From an uncultured Sediminibacterium sp. (GTDB lineage: Bacteria > Bacteroidota > Bacteroidia > Chitinophagales > Chitinophagaceae), in contig NZ_CAMLMJ010000005.1 of the NCBI RefSeq assembly GCF_946481145.1, forward strand, positions 62,001 through 126,000: a stretch of 64,000 nucleotides of DNA. The letters are read 5' to 3'. The notes beneath the pieces are model-generated. The model was not told where the DNA came from. It was given only the letters and a program-made list of their open reading frames with translations, and searched no databases. Both the position numbers and the translations under genes were made by a program. Positions within the stretch are counted from its first letter, which is position 1. Each line of letters starts with the position of its first letter. This document shows positions 26,216 to 35,209 of this stretch, in pieces.

Positions 26216-26773
26216 ATGAAAATTGAAAAAACAAAACTGGAAGGGTGTTACCTAATTCATGATACAGTGCATGGAGATGACCGTGGTTATTTCTTCGAAA
26301 GCTTTCATAAACAAAGGTTTTTTGAACAAACAGGTCTCAATATAGATTTTATACAAGATAACCAGTCAAAGTCGCAAAGAGGTGTATTACGCGGCTTGCA
26401 TTTTCAACAAGGGGAATACTCACAGGCAAAATTAGTACGAGTTTTACAAGGTGCCGTTTTGGATGTAGCTGTTGACCTTCGTGCTGACTCTCCAACTTTT
26501 GGTGAACATGTTGCCGTTGAATTAAGTGAAGATAGTCGCACACAGTTTTTCGTGCCAAGAGGTTTTGCGCATGGTTTTGTGGTTTTAAGTGAATTGGCTG
26601 TTTTCTTTTATAAATGTGATAATTATTACCATAAAGCATCAGAAGGAGGCATCATGTATAATGACCCTACATTGTCAATCAACTGGAAAATAGACGCATC
26701 GGAAATAATATTATCAGAAAAAGACAAAGTATTGCCAGCACTTAAAGACATTCAGTCTACCTTAAATTTTTAA
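26216..26773 (+). CDS. rfbC: dTDP-4-dehydrorhamnose 3,5-epimerase
   Basis: A 185-residue cupin-fold enzyme with [18 protein letters not shown] (catalytic His in the LRGLHFQ stretch), VLDVAVDLR and [13 protein letters not shown], all standard for RmlC. It epimerises C3 and C5 of dTDP-4-keto-6-deoxyglucose. It starts 2 bp after rfbB. With rfbB and rfbA it makes dTDP-4-keto-rhamnose, which an RmlD elsewhere could reduce to dTDP-rhamnose. Confidence 0.96.
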   Translation: MKIEKTKLEGCYLIHDTVHGDDRGYFFESFHKQRFFEQTGLNIDFIQDNQSKSQRGVLRGLHFQQGEYSQAKLVRVLQGAVLDVAVDLRADSPTFGEHVAVELSEDSRTQFFVPRGFAHGFVVLSELAVFFYKCDNYYHKASEGGIMYNDPTLSINWKIDASEIILSEKDKVLPALKDIQSTLNF

Positions 26774-26775
26774 AC

Positions 26776-27633
26776 ATGAAGGGAATTATTTTAGCCGGAG
26801 GATCTGGTACAAGATTATATCCTATTACCAAAGGAATAAGTAAGCAACTGATGCCTATTTATGACAAGCCGATGATTTATTATCCCTTGTCTATTCTAAT
26901 GCTTGCTGGTATCAGGGAAATACTAATTATCACAACCCCGGAAGACAATGATCAGTTTAAACGTTTATTGGGAGATGGAACAGCATTGGGTTGCCGGTTT
27001 GAATATGCGGTGCAGCAGGTGCCTAATGGATTGGCGCAGGCATTTGTGATTGGGGAATCTTTTATAGGGAATGATAAAGTGGCACTTATATTGGGAGATA
27101 ATATTTTTTACGGTTCAGGATTCAGTAAACTGGTACAGTCGTTTAATGATGTAGATGGTGCAGCAGTATTTGCCTATGAGGTGAATGACCCTGAACGTTA
27201 TGGGGTAGTAGCATTCGATGAAAATAAAAATGTACTATCAATTGAAGAAAAACCTGCAGCACCTAAATCTAATTTTGCAGTGCCTGGATTATATTTCTAC
27301 GATAATGATGTTGTATCTATTGCCAAATCCATTGAACCTTCAGCAAGGGGTGAATATGAAATAACCACAGTAAATAATGAATACCTTAAAAAGGGCAAAT
27401 TAAAAGTGGGTATTATGAACAGGGGTACTGCATGGCTTGATACGGGTACATTTGACTCTCTTAGTGATGCCAGTGAGTTTGTGCGGGTAATTGAAAAAAG
27501 ACAGAGTCAGAAAATTGGTTGTATTGAAGAAGTAGCCTGGAGGATGGGTTATATTAACCATACCCAACTACTTGAATTAGCCAGTTTATATGCAAAAAGT
27601 GGTTATGGGGAATACCTGGCAAAATTGAAATAA
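26776..27633 (+). CDS. rfbA: Glucose-1-phosphate thymidylyltransferase
   Basis: A 285-residue nucleotidyltransferase starting [18 protein letters not shown], with [26 protein letters not shown] (metal-binding Asp) and [20 protein letters not shown], all characteristic of RmlA. It couples dTTP and glucose-1-phosphate to dTDP-glucose, the first step of the pathway continued by rfbB and rfbC. Length is normal. It is the last gene of the rml operon; 88 bp separate it from carH. Confidence 0.97.
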   Translation: MKGIILAGGSGTRLYPITKGISKQLMPIYDKPMIYYPLSILMLAGIREILIITTPEDNDQFKRLLGDGTALGCRFEYAVQQVPNGLAQAFVIGESFIGNDKVALILGDNIFYGSGFSKLVQSFNDVDGAAVFAYEVNDPERYGVVAFDENKNVLSIEEKPAAPKSNFAVPGLYFYDNDVVSIAKSIEPSARGEYEITTVNNEYLKKGKLKVGIMNRGTAWLDTGTFDSLSDASEFVRVIEKRQSQKIGCIEEVAWRMGYINHTQLLELASLYAKSGYGEYLAKLK

Positions 27634-27721
27634 TAGCTTGTAAACCGCTCCCTGACTGCGATACAGTTCCAAATTTTTTAAACCGGCGTAAACAAATTCA
27701 TGAGATCGTTGTTATGATTCC

Positions 27722-28600
27722 ATGGATGCTTTTACAATTAAAGACCTGGAGAACCTTACCGGAATTAAAGCCCATACCATTCGTATTTGGGAACAGCGTT
27801 ATGGATTTCTCCGCCCGAAACGTACCAACACAAATATTAGATATTATAGTAATACAGAGTTGAAAGCGGTATTAAACATCGCTCTGTTGAATAAATATGG
27901 GTATAAGATATCTCATATTAGCCGCATGACTTCGGTTGATATCTCTCAAAAAGTTCTATCCCTTACCCATGAAACGGCTACATCAGAAAGGGTGATTAAT
28001 GAGCTGATCCAAAACATGGTGGATCTGGAAATGGAAGCATTTGAATTAGTTTTATCTAAATCGATTGCTGCAACAGGGTTAGAAAAAACAATCTCTCAAA
28101 TAATTTTTCCTTTTCTGGAGCGTATAGGGGTCTTGTGGACAACAAATCATATTAATCCTGCACAGGAGCACCTGGTTACAAATATTATTCGTCAAAAGTT
28201 GATACTTGCAATTGAACAGGTTTCGACCAGTATTTCCTATGAAAAAACGGCCATTCTTTTTTTGCCGGAAGGCGAGCATCATGAATTGGGACTGTTATAT
28301 ATGTATTATCTCCTTAAAAAAAGAGGGGTTCAGGTTTATTATCTGGGAGCGAATGTTCCTGTTAAAGATGTAGCGTTTGTGGCATCTTTAAAAAAGCCCC
28401 ATTTCCTTTTTACTCATTTTAGTATCAGCATCAATAATGCACATTTCGAAAAACTGCTTTCGAAAGTAACCTTACAGATGCCTTCCATTCCTTTTATCAT
28501 ATCAGGTAGAACAGCGCAAGAATATAAAAAGCCGGTTCCTGAATCCATAAAACTTACGCATTCTATTCAGGAAGTACTGGCTAATGTGGCACAACTCTAA
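27722..28600 (+). CDS. carH: CarH-type MerR regulator with a cobalamin-binding photoreceptor domain
   Basis: This 292-residue protein has a MerR DNA-binding domain (residues 3-70: IKDLENLTGIKAHTIRIWEQ with RYGFLRPKR), a four-helix bundle and a B12-binding domain. The bundle carries the W139-x9-E149-H150 motif that caps the upper face of adenosylcobalamin in CarH, and E185-x-H187-x-x-G190 supplies the lower axial His. In CarH, light breaks the cobalt-carbon bond, the tetramer falls apart and carotenoid genes are derepressed. Its position just before an ECF sigma factor and the crt operon fits this role. Confidence 0.9.
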   Translation: MDAFTIKDLENLTGIKAHTIRIWEQRYGFLRPKRTNTNIRYYSNTELKAVLNIALLNKYGYKISHISRMTSVDISQKVLSLTHETATSERVINELIQNMVDLEMEAFELVLSKSIAATGLEKTISQIIFPFLERIGVLWTTNHINPAQEHLVTNIIRQKLILAIEQVSTSISYEKTAILFLPEGEHHELGLLYMYYLLKKRGVQVYYLGANVPVKDVAFVASLKKPHFLFTHFSISINNAHFEKLLSKVTLQMPSIPFIISGRTAQEYKKPVPESIKLTHSIQEVLANVAQL

Positions 28601-28618
28601 GTACCAAAGCCAGAACTG

Positions 28619-28663
28619 TCTGGGGAAATTTGGCTGCAAACTGCAAGCCACATGCTACAAGTC
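28619..28663. repeat. TTGCAGC/GCAAGC word repeat, inverted copy of 24987-25031
   Basis: Located 19 bp after the carH stop: GGGGAAATTTGGCTGCAA followed by CTGCAAGCC and ATGCTACAAG words. It pairs with the inverted copy at 24987 and shares its start with 19711-19727. Confidence 0.75.
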
Positions 28664-28708
28664 TCGCCTGGGCAGGATGGGCTTTTTATAAGTTTACTGC
28701 TCTTAATC

Positions 28709-28776
28709 GAACACGGAATATCATGATTTATCATGATATATCTTGAAAATCATGATAATCCGTGTTCCATCATACG
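28709..28776. repeat. Long hairpin, right arm of the flanking inverted repeat
   Basis: GAACACGGA...TCCGTGTTC closes a long imperfect hairpin (28709-28767) containing repeated ATCATGAT words. Positions 28726-28776 match 24800-24850 in inverted orientation. The 370-bp gap between carH and the sigma gene holds this, the repeat at 28619 and two operator-like sites. Confidence 0.8.
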
Positions 28777-28875
28777 ACTCCTATCCTTCCTGGTCAAATT
28801 CCCTCTAACAGCAATGATTTCACGATCAAACCCTCAATTTATTTAATGTTGCAACATCTAAGTCGTTGATACTGT

Positions 28876-28908
28876 TTGTTTTAGTTTTTAGTATAAAAAA
28901 TTAAACAA
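28876..28908. promoter_or_regulatory. Operator-like inverted repeat, site 1 (candidate CarH site)
   Basis: TTGTTTTA (28876-28883) and TTAAACAA (28901-28908) form an inverted repeat with one mismatch around an AGTATAA core. A second copy lies 56 bp downstream. The placement between carH and the sigma gene suggests a CarH operator; binding is not shown. Confidence 0.5.
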
Positions 28909-28931
28909 AATCTGCTACAATTCCGACAATA

Positions 28932-28963
28932 TTGTTTAACTTTACAGTATAATAATTAAACAA
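28932..28963. promoter_or_regulatory. Operator-like inverted repeat, site 2 (candidate CarH site)
   Basis: Perfect 8-bp arms TTGTTTAA (28932-28939) and TTAAACAA (28956-28963), again around AGTATAA, end 7 bp before the sigma-factor ATG. The core AGTATAA...ATTAAACAAAAT is a direct repeat of site 1. A repressor bound here would block transcription of the sigma gene. Confidence 0.55.
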
Positions 28964-28970
28964 AATAGCC

Positions 28971-29471
28971 ATGTCGGTACTTGAGTTTAACCAGGTATTA
29001 TTGAATAATACCGATTTTTTAAAGCCATTTGCCTTCACATTAACCCGCGACACTGAAGCAGCCAAGGATCTGGTTCAGGAAACAATGTACCGGGCATTGG
29101 CCAATCGAGATAAATACAATGTTGGTACAAATATTAAAGCATGGTTATATACGATCATGCGTAATATTTTCATCAACAATTACCGCAGAAAATCAAAACA
29201 GGCAGTTGTTTTAGACAATAGTCCTAATGATTTCCTGATTAATAGTAACCAGCCGATGGTATCAAATGATGCGATTGCTACCATTAATATCAAAGAAGTA
29301 AAATCGGCTATTCATAATTTACCAGAAATTTTCCGCAACCCTTTCCTATTATATTTCGACGGGTATAAATACCATGAAATTGCTGAAATGCTTGGGGAAC
29401 CGCTGGGCACAATCAAAAGTCGTATTCACTTTGCCCGGAAATTGCTGAAAAATCAATTGCAGCGACACTAA
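28971..29471 (+). CDS. ECF sigma factor at the head of the carotenoid operon
   Basis: A 166-residue sigma factor: region 2 with FAFTLTRDTEAAKDLVQETM and WLYTIMRNIFINNYRRKS, region 4 with YHEIAEMLGEPLGTIKSRIH. It lies between carH and crtI, behind two operator-like inverted repeats, an arrangement matching light-induced carotenogenesis in which a B12 photoreceptor controls a sigma factor that in turn activates crt genes. No anti-sigma gene is adjacent. A third related inverted repeat follows it at 29504. Confidence 0.92.
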   Translation: MSVLEFNQVLLNNTDFLKPFAFTLTRDTEAAKDLVQETMYRALANRDKYNVGTNIKAWLYTIMRNIFINNYRRKSKQAVVLDNSPNDFLINSNQPMVSNDAIATINIKEVKSAIHNLPEIFRNPFLLYFDGYKYHEIAEMLGEPLGTIKSRIHFARKLLKNQLQRH

Positions 29472-29503
29472 CTGATTAGTATTAACCAGTGTTAGTTTTT
29501 GAA

Positions 29504-29529
29504 TAACTGTTTAATTATAAAACAAGTTA
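29504..29529. promoter_or_regulatory. Inverted repeat upstream of crtI (candidate regulatory site 3)
   Basis: TAACTGTTT and AAACAAGTTA flank AATTATA, giving a near-perfect inverted repeat whose TGTTT/AAACA core resembles the half-sites at 28876 and 28932. It lies in the 124-bp gap between the sigma gene and crtI. Weaker evidence than the other two sites. Confidence 0.4.
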
Positions 29530-29595
29530 TTGTTACCGGTATACTGTTAGGAATTGAGGTGGCGATATTGCCTTTTTTTTGATTAATTTTCTTAA

Positions 29596-31068
29596 GTGAG
29601 TAAATCTGTCATTATAATTGGAAGTGGTTTTGCCGGTCTATCCGCCGCCAGTTTTATGGCAAAAGCTGGATGGAAAGTAACTGTGCTGGAAAAGCATGCT
29701 ACCCCCGGAGGGAGAGCCCGCCAGTTTACTGAAGCAGGCTTTACTTTCGATATGGGTCCTTCCTGGTACTGGATGCCAGATGTATTTGAGCGTTACTTCC
29801 AGCAATTCGGCAAATCTGTTGCTGATTATTATCAATTAAAAAGGCTTGACCCATCTTACCGTGTTTACTGGTCTGATGGTCCTGCAGATATACCCGCTGA
29901 CTACGAGTCATTGAAAAATATATTTAACCAGATTGAACCAGGAAGTGGTCAGCAACTTGATTTGTTTTTAAAAGAAGCAGCCTATAAATATGAAGTAGGC
30001 ATCAATAAGCTTGTTTATAAACCCGGCCAGTCAATAAGTGAGTTTCTTGACTGGGAATTATTTACAGGCTTATTTAAACTTGATGTATTTAATTCTATTA
30101 AGTCGCACGTAGCAAAACATTTTAAACATCCCAAACTACGTGAACTCATGGAGTTTCCCGTATTGTTTCTGGGAGCATTGCCTGAACATACGCCAGCTTT
30201 ATATAGTTTGATGAACTATGCAGATATTAAAGGAGGTACCTGGTATCCGGATGGAGGTATGTATCAGATTGTAAATGCCATGTACCAACTTGCTGTTGAA
30301 CAGGGTGTGATATTTGAGTTTAACCAGAATGTAAAAGAAATTCAGGTTCAAAAAAATGCTGCTAAACAGGTGATTACCGATAACAGATCCTTTCAGGCAG
30401 ATGTAGTGATTGGCGGAGCAGATTATCACCATATTGAAATGCAGTTGCTTCCGGAAGAAGCACGTACTTATAGCTCAGATTACTGGAGTAAAAGAGTAAT
30501 GGCGCCAAGCTGTTTATTGTATTATGTAGGACTCAATAAAAAGCTAAAAAATATAACGCATCATAGCCTGTTCTTTGATACTTCTTTTGAAGTACATGGG
30601 AAAGAAATTTATACTACCAAAGAATGGCCTTCTGACCCGCTGTTTTATATGAGTGCAACGTCTGTTACCGATAACACTGTTGCTCCTGAAGGATGCGAAA
30701 ACCTCTTTTTACTCATACCCGTTGCTACCGGATTAACAGATGATTCTGATGAACGAAGACAATATTATTTCGACAGAATTATCACCAGGCTTGAACAACA
30801 AATCGGGCAATCCGTTAAAGACGCTATAATATACCAGAAATCTTTTGCCCATAGTGATTTCGTATCTGAATACAATGCCTTTAGAGGAAATGCTTATGGG
30901 TTGGCAAATACACTCAGACAAACAGCCATGCTGAAACCAGCTTGCAGGAGTAAAAAGGTTAAGAATCTTTTTTATACAGGGCAACTAACAGTGCCTGGTC
31001 CGGGTGTACCGCCAAGCTTGATTAGTGGAGAAGTTGTGGCAGGGGAAGTGTTGAAAGCATTTGGATAG
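29596..31068 (+). CDS. crtI: Phytoene desaturase
   Basis: A 490-residue flavoprotein with a GTG start; the FAD-binding IIIGSGFAGLSAASFMAKAG motif follows within ten residues, so the start is well fixed. PGGRARQF and FDMGPSWYW are typical CrtI segments, and the C-terminal GQLTVPGPGVPPSLISGE matches the bacterial phytoene desaturase signature. It introduces conjugated double bonds into phytoene to make lycopene at the membrane. It is the first enzyme gene of the crt operon, upstream of crtB. Confidence 0.95.
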   Translation: MSKSVIIIGSGFAGLSAASFMAKAGWKVTVLEKHATPGGRARQFTEAGFTFDMGPSWYWMPDVFERYFQQFGKSVADYYQLKRLDPSYRVYWSDGPADIPADYESLKNIFNQIEPGSGQQLDLFLKEAAYKYEVGINKLVYKPGQSISEFLDWELFTGLFKLDVFNSIKSHVAKHFKHPKLRELMEFPVLFLGALPEHTPALYSLMNYADIKGGTWYPDGGMYQIVNAMYQLAVEQGVIFEFNQNVKEIQVQKNAAKQVITDNRSFQADVVIGGADYHHIEMQLLPEEARTYSSDYWSKRVMAPSCLLYYVGLNKKLKNITHHSLFFDTSFEVHGKEIYTTKEWPSDPLFYMSATSVTDNTVAPEGCENLFLLIPVATGLTDDSDERRQYYFDRIITRLEQQIGQSVKDAIIYQKSFAHSDFVSEYNAFRGNAYGLANTLRQTAMLKPACRSKKVKNLFYTGQLTVPGPGVPPSLISGEVVAGEVLKAFG

Positions 31069-31115
31069 ATATTATACCAGGTACAAAATAAATTATTGAA
31101 TAAAACAACCAACCA

Positions 31116-31952
31116 ATGATCAAACTGTTTCATGAAGTAAGTCAGGATTGCAGCAGGGTCACAACCGAAAAGTATAGTACAAGCTTTTCCTCTGCGATAC
31201 GGTTGTTACATAAAGACCTCCGTACGCCTATATTTAATATATATGGCTTTGTGCGTTTTGCTGATGAAATTGTAGACAGCTTTCATGGCTATAATAAACA
31301 GGAACTACTTACCGAATTTAAAAAATCAGCCTACGATGCTATTGATAAAGGGATCAACATGAATCCCATTTTACATAGTTTTCAGCTTACAGTTAACCAA
31401 TACCAGATTGACCGTGAATTAATAGATGCATTTTTATACAGCATGGAATTGGATCTTAGCGAAAAGAAATACGATAGAGCTGGATATGAACAGTACATAT
31501 ATGGAAGTGCTGAAGTGGTTGGCTTGATGTGTCTTTTTGTTTTTTGTGATGGGAACAGACAGATGTACGAAACATTAAAGCCTTATGCACGTAGTCTGGG
31601 TGCAGCCTTTCAAAAAGTAAATTTCCTGCGCGATCTTAAAGCTGACTATGAATCTTTGGAAAGGGTTTATTTTCCTGGCTGCGATTTTAGTAATTTTACT
31701 GCATCTGATAAAGCGGCAATCGAAGCGGATATTCAACAGGACTTTAATCATGCCTACGAAGGCATATTAAAACTACCACTTAAATCACGTTTCGGTGTTT
31801 ATGTAGCTTACAAATATTACTTGTCGCTCTTTAAGAAAATCAAAAAGGTAAGGCCTCAGAAAATAATGGAAGAAAGAATCAGGATTCCTGACTATGGCAA
31901 AATATTTATTTTGGCCAAAGCAGGTATCAGAAGTCATTTCAATTTACTTTAA
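31116..31952 (+). CDS. crtB: Phytoene synthase
   Basis: A 278-residue member of the squalene/phytoene synthase family. The two Asp-rich metal-binding motifs are visible as FADEIVDSF (near residue 48) and NFLRDLKADYE (near 170), with the YIYGSAEVVGLMCL segment between. It condenses two geranylgeranyl diphosphates to phytoene, the committed step of carotenoid synthesis. It lies 47 bp after crtI and 34 bp before idi. Confidence 0.96.
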   Translation: MIKLFHEVSQDCSRVTTEKYSTSFSSAIRLLHKDLRTPIFNIYGFVRFADEIVDSFHGYNKQELLTEFKKSAYDAIDKGINMNPILHSFQLTVNQYQIDRELIDAFLYSMELDLSEKKYDRAGYEQYIYGSAEVVGLMCLFVFCDGNRQMYETLKPYARSLGAAFQKVNFLRDLKADYESLERVYFPGCDFSNFTASDKAAIEADIQQDFNHAYEGILKLPLKSRFGVYVAYKYYLSLFKKIKKVRPQKIMEERIRIPDYGKIFILAKAGIRSHFNLL

Positions 31953-31986
31953 TGCCCAAACAATTTTGGGAGACTTATTTTGATTT

Positions 31987-32511
31987 ATGGAACAAGTGAT
32001 ATTAGTGAATGAGCTTGATGAAGTGGTAGGTGTAATGGAAAAAATGGAAGCACATGAAAAAGCCCTCTTGCATAGGGCTTTTAGTGTATTTGTATTTAAT
32101 AAACAACACCAGTTATTATTGCAAAAAAGAGCAATAACAAAATACCATAGTGGTGGTTTATGGACGAACACCTGTTGCAGTCACCCCCGACCTGGTGAAC
32201 CAACCGAAAATGCTGCCTTGCGAAGACTGAAAGAAGAAATGGGTTTTGAAACAAAGCTAACCAAAGCCTTTACTTTTGTTTACCAGGCTTCTTTCGAAAA
32301 TGGGTTAACTGAAAATGAATTTGATCATGTGTATATTGGGGAATATGATGGTATGGTAAACGCTAATCCTGATGAAGTGGCATCATTTGCATATTGTGGG
32401 CTAGATGAAATTGAAAAATCTATGCAAGAACATCCGGAACATTATACCGTTTGGTTTCAGATAGCATTTCCTAAATTACAAAACTGGTATAAAGCAATAC
32501 ATAAACTTTAG
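31987..32511 (+). CDS. idi: Isopentenyl-diphosphate delta-isomerase, type 1
   Basis: A 174-residue Nudix-fold enzyme. TNTCCSHPRPGE carries the catalytic Cys and metal-binding His, and ENEFDHVYIGEYDG carries the catalytic Glu. It interconverts isopentenyl and dimethylallyl diphosphate, balancing the precursors for geranylgeranyl diphosphate. It is embedded in the crt operon, 4 bp before crtD, so isoprenoid supply would rise with carotenoid enzymes. Confidence 0.96.
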   Translation: MEQVILVNELDEVVGVMEKMEAHEKALLHRAFSVFVFNKQHQLLLQKRAITKYHSGGLWTNTCCSHPRPGEPTENAALRRLKEEMGFETKLTKAFTFVYQASFENGLTENEFDHVYIGEYDGMVNANPDEVASFAYCGLDEIEKSMQEHPEHYTVWFQIAFPKLQNWYKAIHKL

Positions 32512-32515
32512 TCTG

Positions 32516-34012
32516 ATGCAAGATAAACCTGTTGCTGTAATCATTGGTGCGGGAGTAGGTGGTCTGGCAACAGCTATCAGACTGGCAGTTCAGGGCTTTG
32601 ATGTGAAAGTGTATGAACAAAGTGCTACTTATGGTGGTAAAATCGGATATTTTGAATCCGAAGGATTTCATTTTGATACCGGACCCAGTTTATTCACCCA
32701 GCCTGAGAATATTGAGGCGCTGTTTAGGTTGGCCGGCGTTCCCATGGAAGACTTCTTTCGGTATAAGAAGATGCCAACTTCCTGTACCTATTTTTATGAA
32801 GACGGTACCGTAATTAATGCTGCTGCAGATATCAATACTTTCGCTGAAGAAGTGCAGTTGAAAACAAATGAACCAAGTGGTCATATTAAGTCATACCTGG
32901 ATCAATCTGCAAAATTATACCAGGATGTTGCCGAAATTTTTCTGAATCATTCATTACATAAGTTTGCCCATTTACGTAAAGCCCCAATTTGGAAAGCAGT
33001 AAAAAGATTTCGATTCTCACACCTTTTTACTACTCTCCACAATTTTAATGCAAATGCATTTGAACAGAAAAAAGTAGTGCAGTTATTCGACAGGTATGCA
33101 ACATACAATGGAAGCAATCCATATGCTGCACCGGGTATGATGAGTCTTATTCCTCACCTCGAACATAATGAAGGCACTTTTTATCCAGAAGGAGGAATGA
33201 TTAGCATAGCAAAAGCATTATACGAACTTGCTAAACTAAAAGGTGTTGAGTTCTTTTTTAATAGTCCGGTAGAAAGAATCATTCATTACAATAACAGGGT
33301 AGCAGGCGTTGTAGTTCAAGGAAAAAATATTCTTGCTTCTATTGTAGTGAGTAATATAGACGTATATTTTACCTACCTGCATTTATTAAAAGACCAACAT
33401 AAAGCCAGAAAAATACTGAAACAGGAAAGGAGTAGCAGTGCGTTGATCTTTTATTGGGGTATCGACAAATCGTTTCCTGAACTTGGTCTGCATAATATTT
33501 TTTTCACAGAAAATTATGCTACTGAATTTGCGCATATTTTCAAAAAGGGAAAAACATTTAACGACCCAACCATCTATATCAATATTACTTCAAAATGCGA
33601 ACCAGGTAAACAGGCGCCTGAGGGAAAGGAAAACTGGTTTGTTATGGTAAATGTACCCGCAAATACTGGTCAGGATTGGGAGCAGCTTAAACACACTGTT
33701 CGAACACAGGTATTGGAAAAATTACATCGGGTGTTAAAAACAGATATCGGTTCAAAGATTGTAACAGAGCATGTTTTAGATCCAATAATGATTGAGACAA
33801 AAACAGGTTCTTATAGTGGTTCATTATACGGCACCAGTTCTAATTCAAGGATGGCTGCTTTTTTACGACACCCAAATTTTTCCAGAAATTTGAAAGGGTT
33901 GTATTTTGTAGGAGGTAGTGTGCATCCAGGAGGAGGAATTCCTTTGTGTTTGCGTAGTGCAAAAATTGCAGCAGACCTGATTAGTGGTGAGCGGAATAAC
34001 ATTCATACCTGA
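32516..34012 (+). CDS. crtD: Carotenoid 3,4-desaturase (CrtD-type)
   Basis: A 498-residue flavoprotein of the CrtI superfamily, clearly different from the crtI gene in this operon. It has the VIIGAGVGGLATAIRLAVQG FAD motif, FHFDTGPSLFTQPE, and a C-terminal YFVGGSVHPGGGIPLCLRS signature typical of the CrtD/CrtN-like branch. CrtD enzymes desaturate 1-hydroxycarotenoids at the 3,4 bond. The partner hydratase, CruF, is the next gene and overlaps by one base (TGATG), supporting CrtD over a second phytoene desaturase. Confidence 0.88.
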   Translation: MQDKPVAVIIGAGVGGLATAIRLAVQGFDVKVYEQSATYGGKIGYFESEGFHFDTGPSLFTQPENIEALFRLAGVPMEDFFRYKKMPTSCTYFYEDGTVINAAADINTFAEEVQLKTNEPSGHIKSYLDQSAKLYQDVAEIFLNHSLHKFAHLRKAPIWKAVKRFRFSHLFTTLHNFNANAFEQKKVVQLFDRYATYNGSNPYAAPGMMSLIPHLEHNEGTFYPEGGMISIAKALYELAKLKGVEFFFNSPVERIIHYNNRVAGVVVQGKNILASIVVSNIDVYFTYLHLLKDQHKARKILKQERSSSALIFYWGIDKSFPELGLHNIFFTENYATEFAHIFKKGKTFNDPTIYINITSKCEPGKQAPEGKENWFVMVNVPANTGQDWEQLKHTVRTQVLEKLHRVLKTDIGSKIVTEHVLDPIMIETKTGSYSGSLYGTSSNSRMAAFLRHPNFSRNLKGLYFVGGSVHPGGGIPLCLRSAKIAADLISGERNNIHT

Positions 34013-34695
34013 TGAAAAAATACCAGTTAACGATATCCCTTTTTCTGGCCATTCTATTTCATGTAAGTGGATTAATTGGTATGCTTTTTACTGATTATGC
34101 GGATTGGTTCATTAATCTAACTCCCTTGAATCTGCTATTGATGTTCTTACTGTTAATCTGGAACCAGCCAAAGCCAGGTATTTTCTTCTTTTTTTTCCTG
34201 TTAACCTCTTTTGCAGTAGGTGTGGTAGTTGAAATTATAGGAGTGAATACGGGCTTGCTTTTCGGAAGCTATGTTTATGGAACAGTATTGGGCCCGAAAA
34301 TTTATGGTGTGCCTTGGTTAATCGGAGTAAATTGGTTTGTAATGGTTTATGGGTCTGGTGTAATAATGCACCGTATGCATGAATGGATCAATACCAGATT
34401 TGGTGCATCAGATATTGGCATGTCTAAAAAAATTATCTTATTCTCCTTTATAATTGACGGCGGCCTCCTAACGGTTTTATTTGATTGGGTGATGGAACCC
34501 GTTGCCATAAAACTTGGTTTCTGGCAATGGGAAGGTGGGGTTATTCCATTCTTTAATTATGTATGCTGGTTTCTGATAAGTTCCTTGTTGCTGTTGCTTT
34601 TCAAACGGTTAGACTTTCAAAAAGACAACCATTTTTCAATACATTTGTTTATCATACAGTTGCTCTTTTTTATCATACTAAGATTGTATTTATAA
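34012..34695 (+). CDS. cruF: Carotenoid 1,2-hydratase, CruF type
   Basis: A 227-residue membrane protein with about seven helices, matching the CruF (DUF422) family: VEIIGVNTGLLFGSYVYG, PWLIGVNWFVMVYGSG and DWVMEPVAIKLGFWQW are its usual motifs. CruF adds water to the 1,2 double bond of an acyclic psi end, giving a tertiary hydroxyl. Its start overlaps the crtD stop by one base and its stop is 1 bp before crtZ, so translation is probably coupled. Confidence 0.9.
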   Translation: MKKYQLTISLFLAILFHVSGLIGMLFTDYADWFINLTPLNLLLMFLLLIWNQPKPGIFFFFFLLTSFAVGVVVEIIGVNTGLLFGSYVYGTVLGPKIYGVPWLIGVNWFVMVYGSGVIMHRMHEWINTRFGASDIGMSKKIILFSFIIDGGLLTVLFDWVMEPVAIKLGFWQWEGGVIPFFNYVCWFLISSLLLLLFKRLDFQKDNHFSIHLFIIQLLFFIILRLYL

Positions 34696-34696
34696 T

Positions 34697-35167
34697 ATGT
34701 GGATATACCTCCTTATAACACTTGCTACTTTCTGTATCATGGAAGGAATTACATGGCTTACGCACCGCTATGTGATGCATGGGTTTCTTTGGTATTTACA
34801 TGAAGATCACCACCAGAAAGGACCGGGGTTTTTTGAAAAGAATGATGCTTTTTTTATCATCTTCGCTATTCCCAGTTGGCTTTGTATTATGTTAGGTAGT
34901 ATGAACCAGGTTTATTGGGTGGTGAGTATTGGGGCAGGAATTGCGCTGTATGGATTTGCTTATTTTCTTGTTCATGAAATCATCATACATCAGCGTATCA
35001 AATTATTTACAAGGAGTAATAACCGGTATATAAAAGCTATTCGGTGGGCGCATAAAATGCATCATAAGCACCTGGATAAACATGAAGGTGAAAGTTTCGG
35101 TATGCTGATTGTTGCAAAGAAATACTGGGATAAAGTGCGAAAAGACGAACAATTAAGAAAAAGCTAA
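34697..35167 (+). CDS. crtZ: Beta-carotene 3-hydroxylase
   Basis: A 156-residue membrane di-iron enzyme of the CrtZ/fatty-acid hydroxylase family. Histidine clusters that hold iron are visible as HRYVMHG, HEDHH, HEIIIHQR and HKMHHKH. It hydroxylates the beta-ionone ring at C3. The gene ends at 35167 within an open stretch of the crtY frame, and a word repeat follows in the space before crtY. Confidence 0.94.
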   Translation: MWIYLLITLATFCIMEGITWLTHRYVMHGFLWYLHEDHHQKGPGFFEKNDAFFIIFAIPSWLCIMLGSMNQVYWVVSIGAGIALYGFAYFLVHEIIIHQRIKLFTRSNNRYIKAIRWAHKMHHKHLDKHEGESFGMLIVAKKYWDKVRKDEQLRKS

Positions 35168-35181
35168 CCGTTCAACGGATT

Positions 35182-35209
35182 ATTCACCATTCATTATTAA
35201 CCATTCACG
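35182..35209. repeat. ATTCACCATTC word repeat at the crtZ-crtY junction
   Basis: ATTCACCATTCATTATTAACCATTCAC words, the same as in the hairpins at 37936, 38222 and 40440, fill the 5' end of the crtY frame where its start codon is expected. No stem is formed here. Confidence 0.7.

Noticed and set aside
29638..30984. Several minus-strand frames inside crtI
   Set aside because: Antisense shadows of a well-supported phytoene desaturase.
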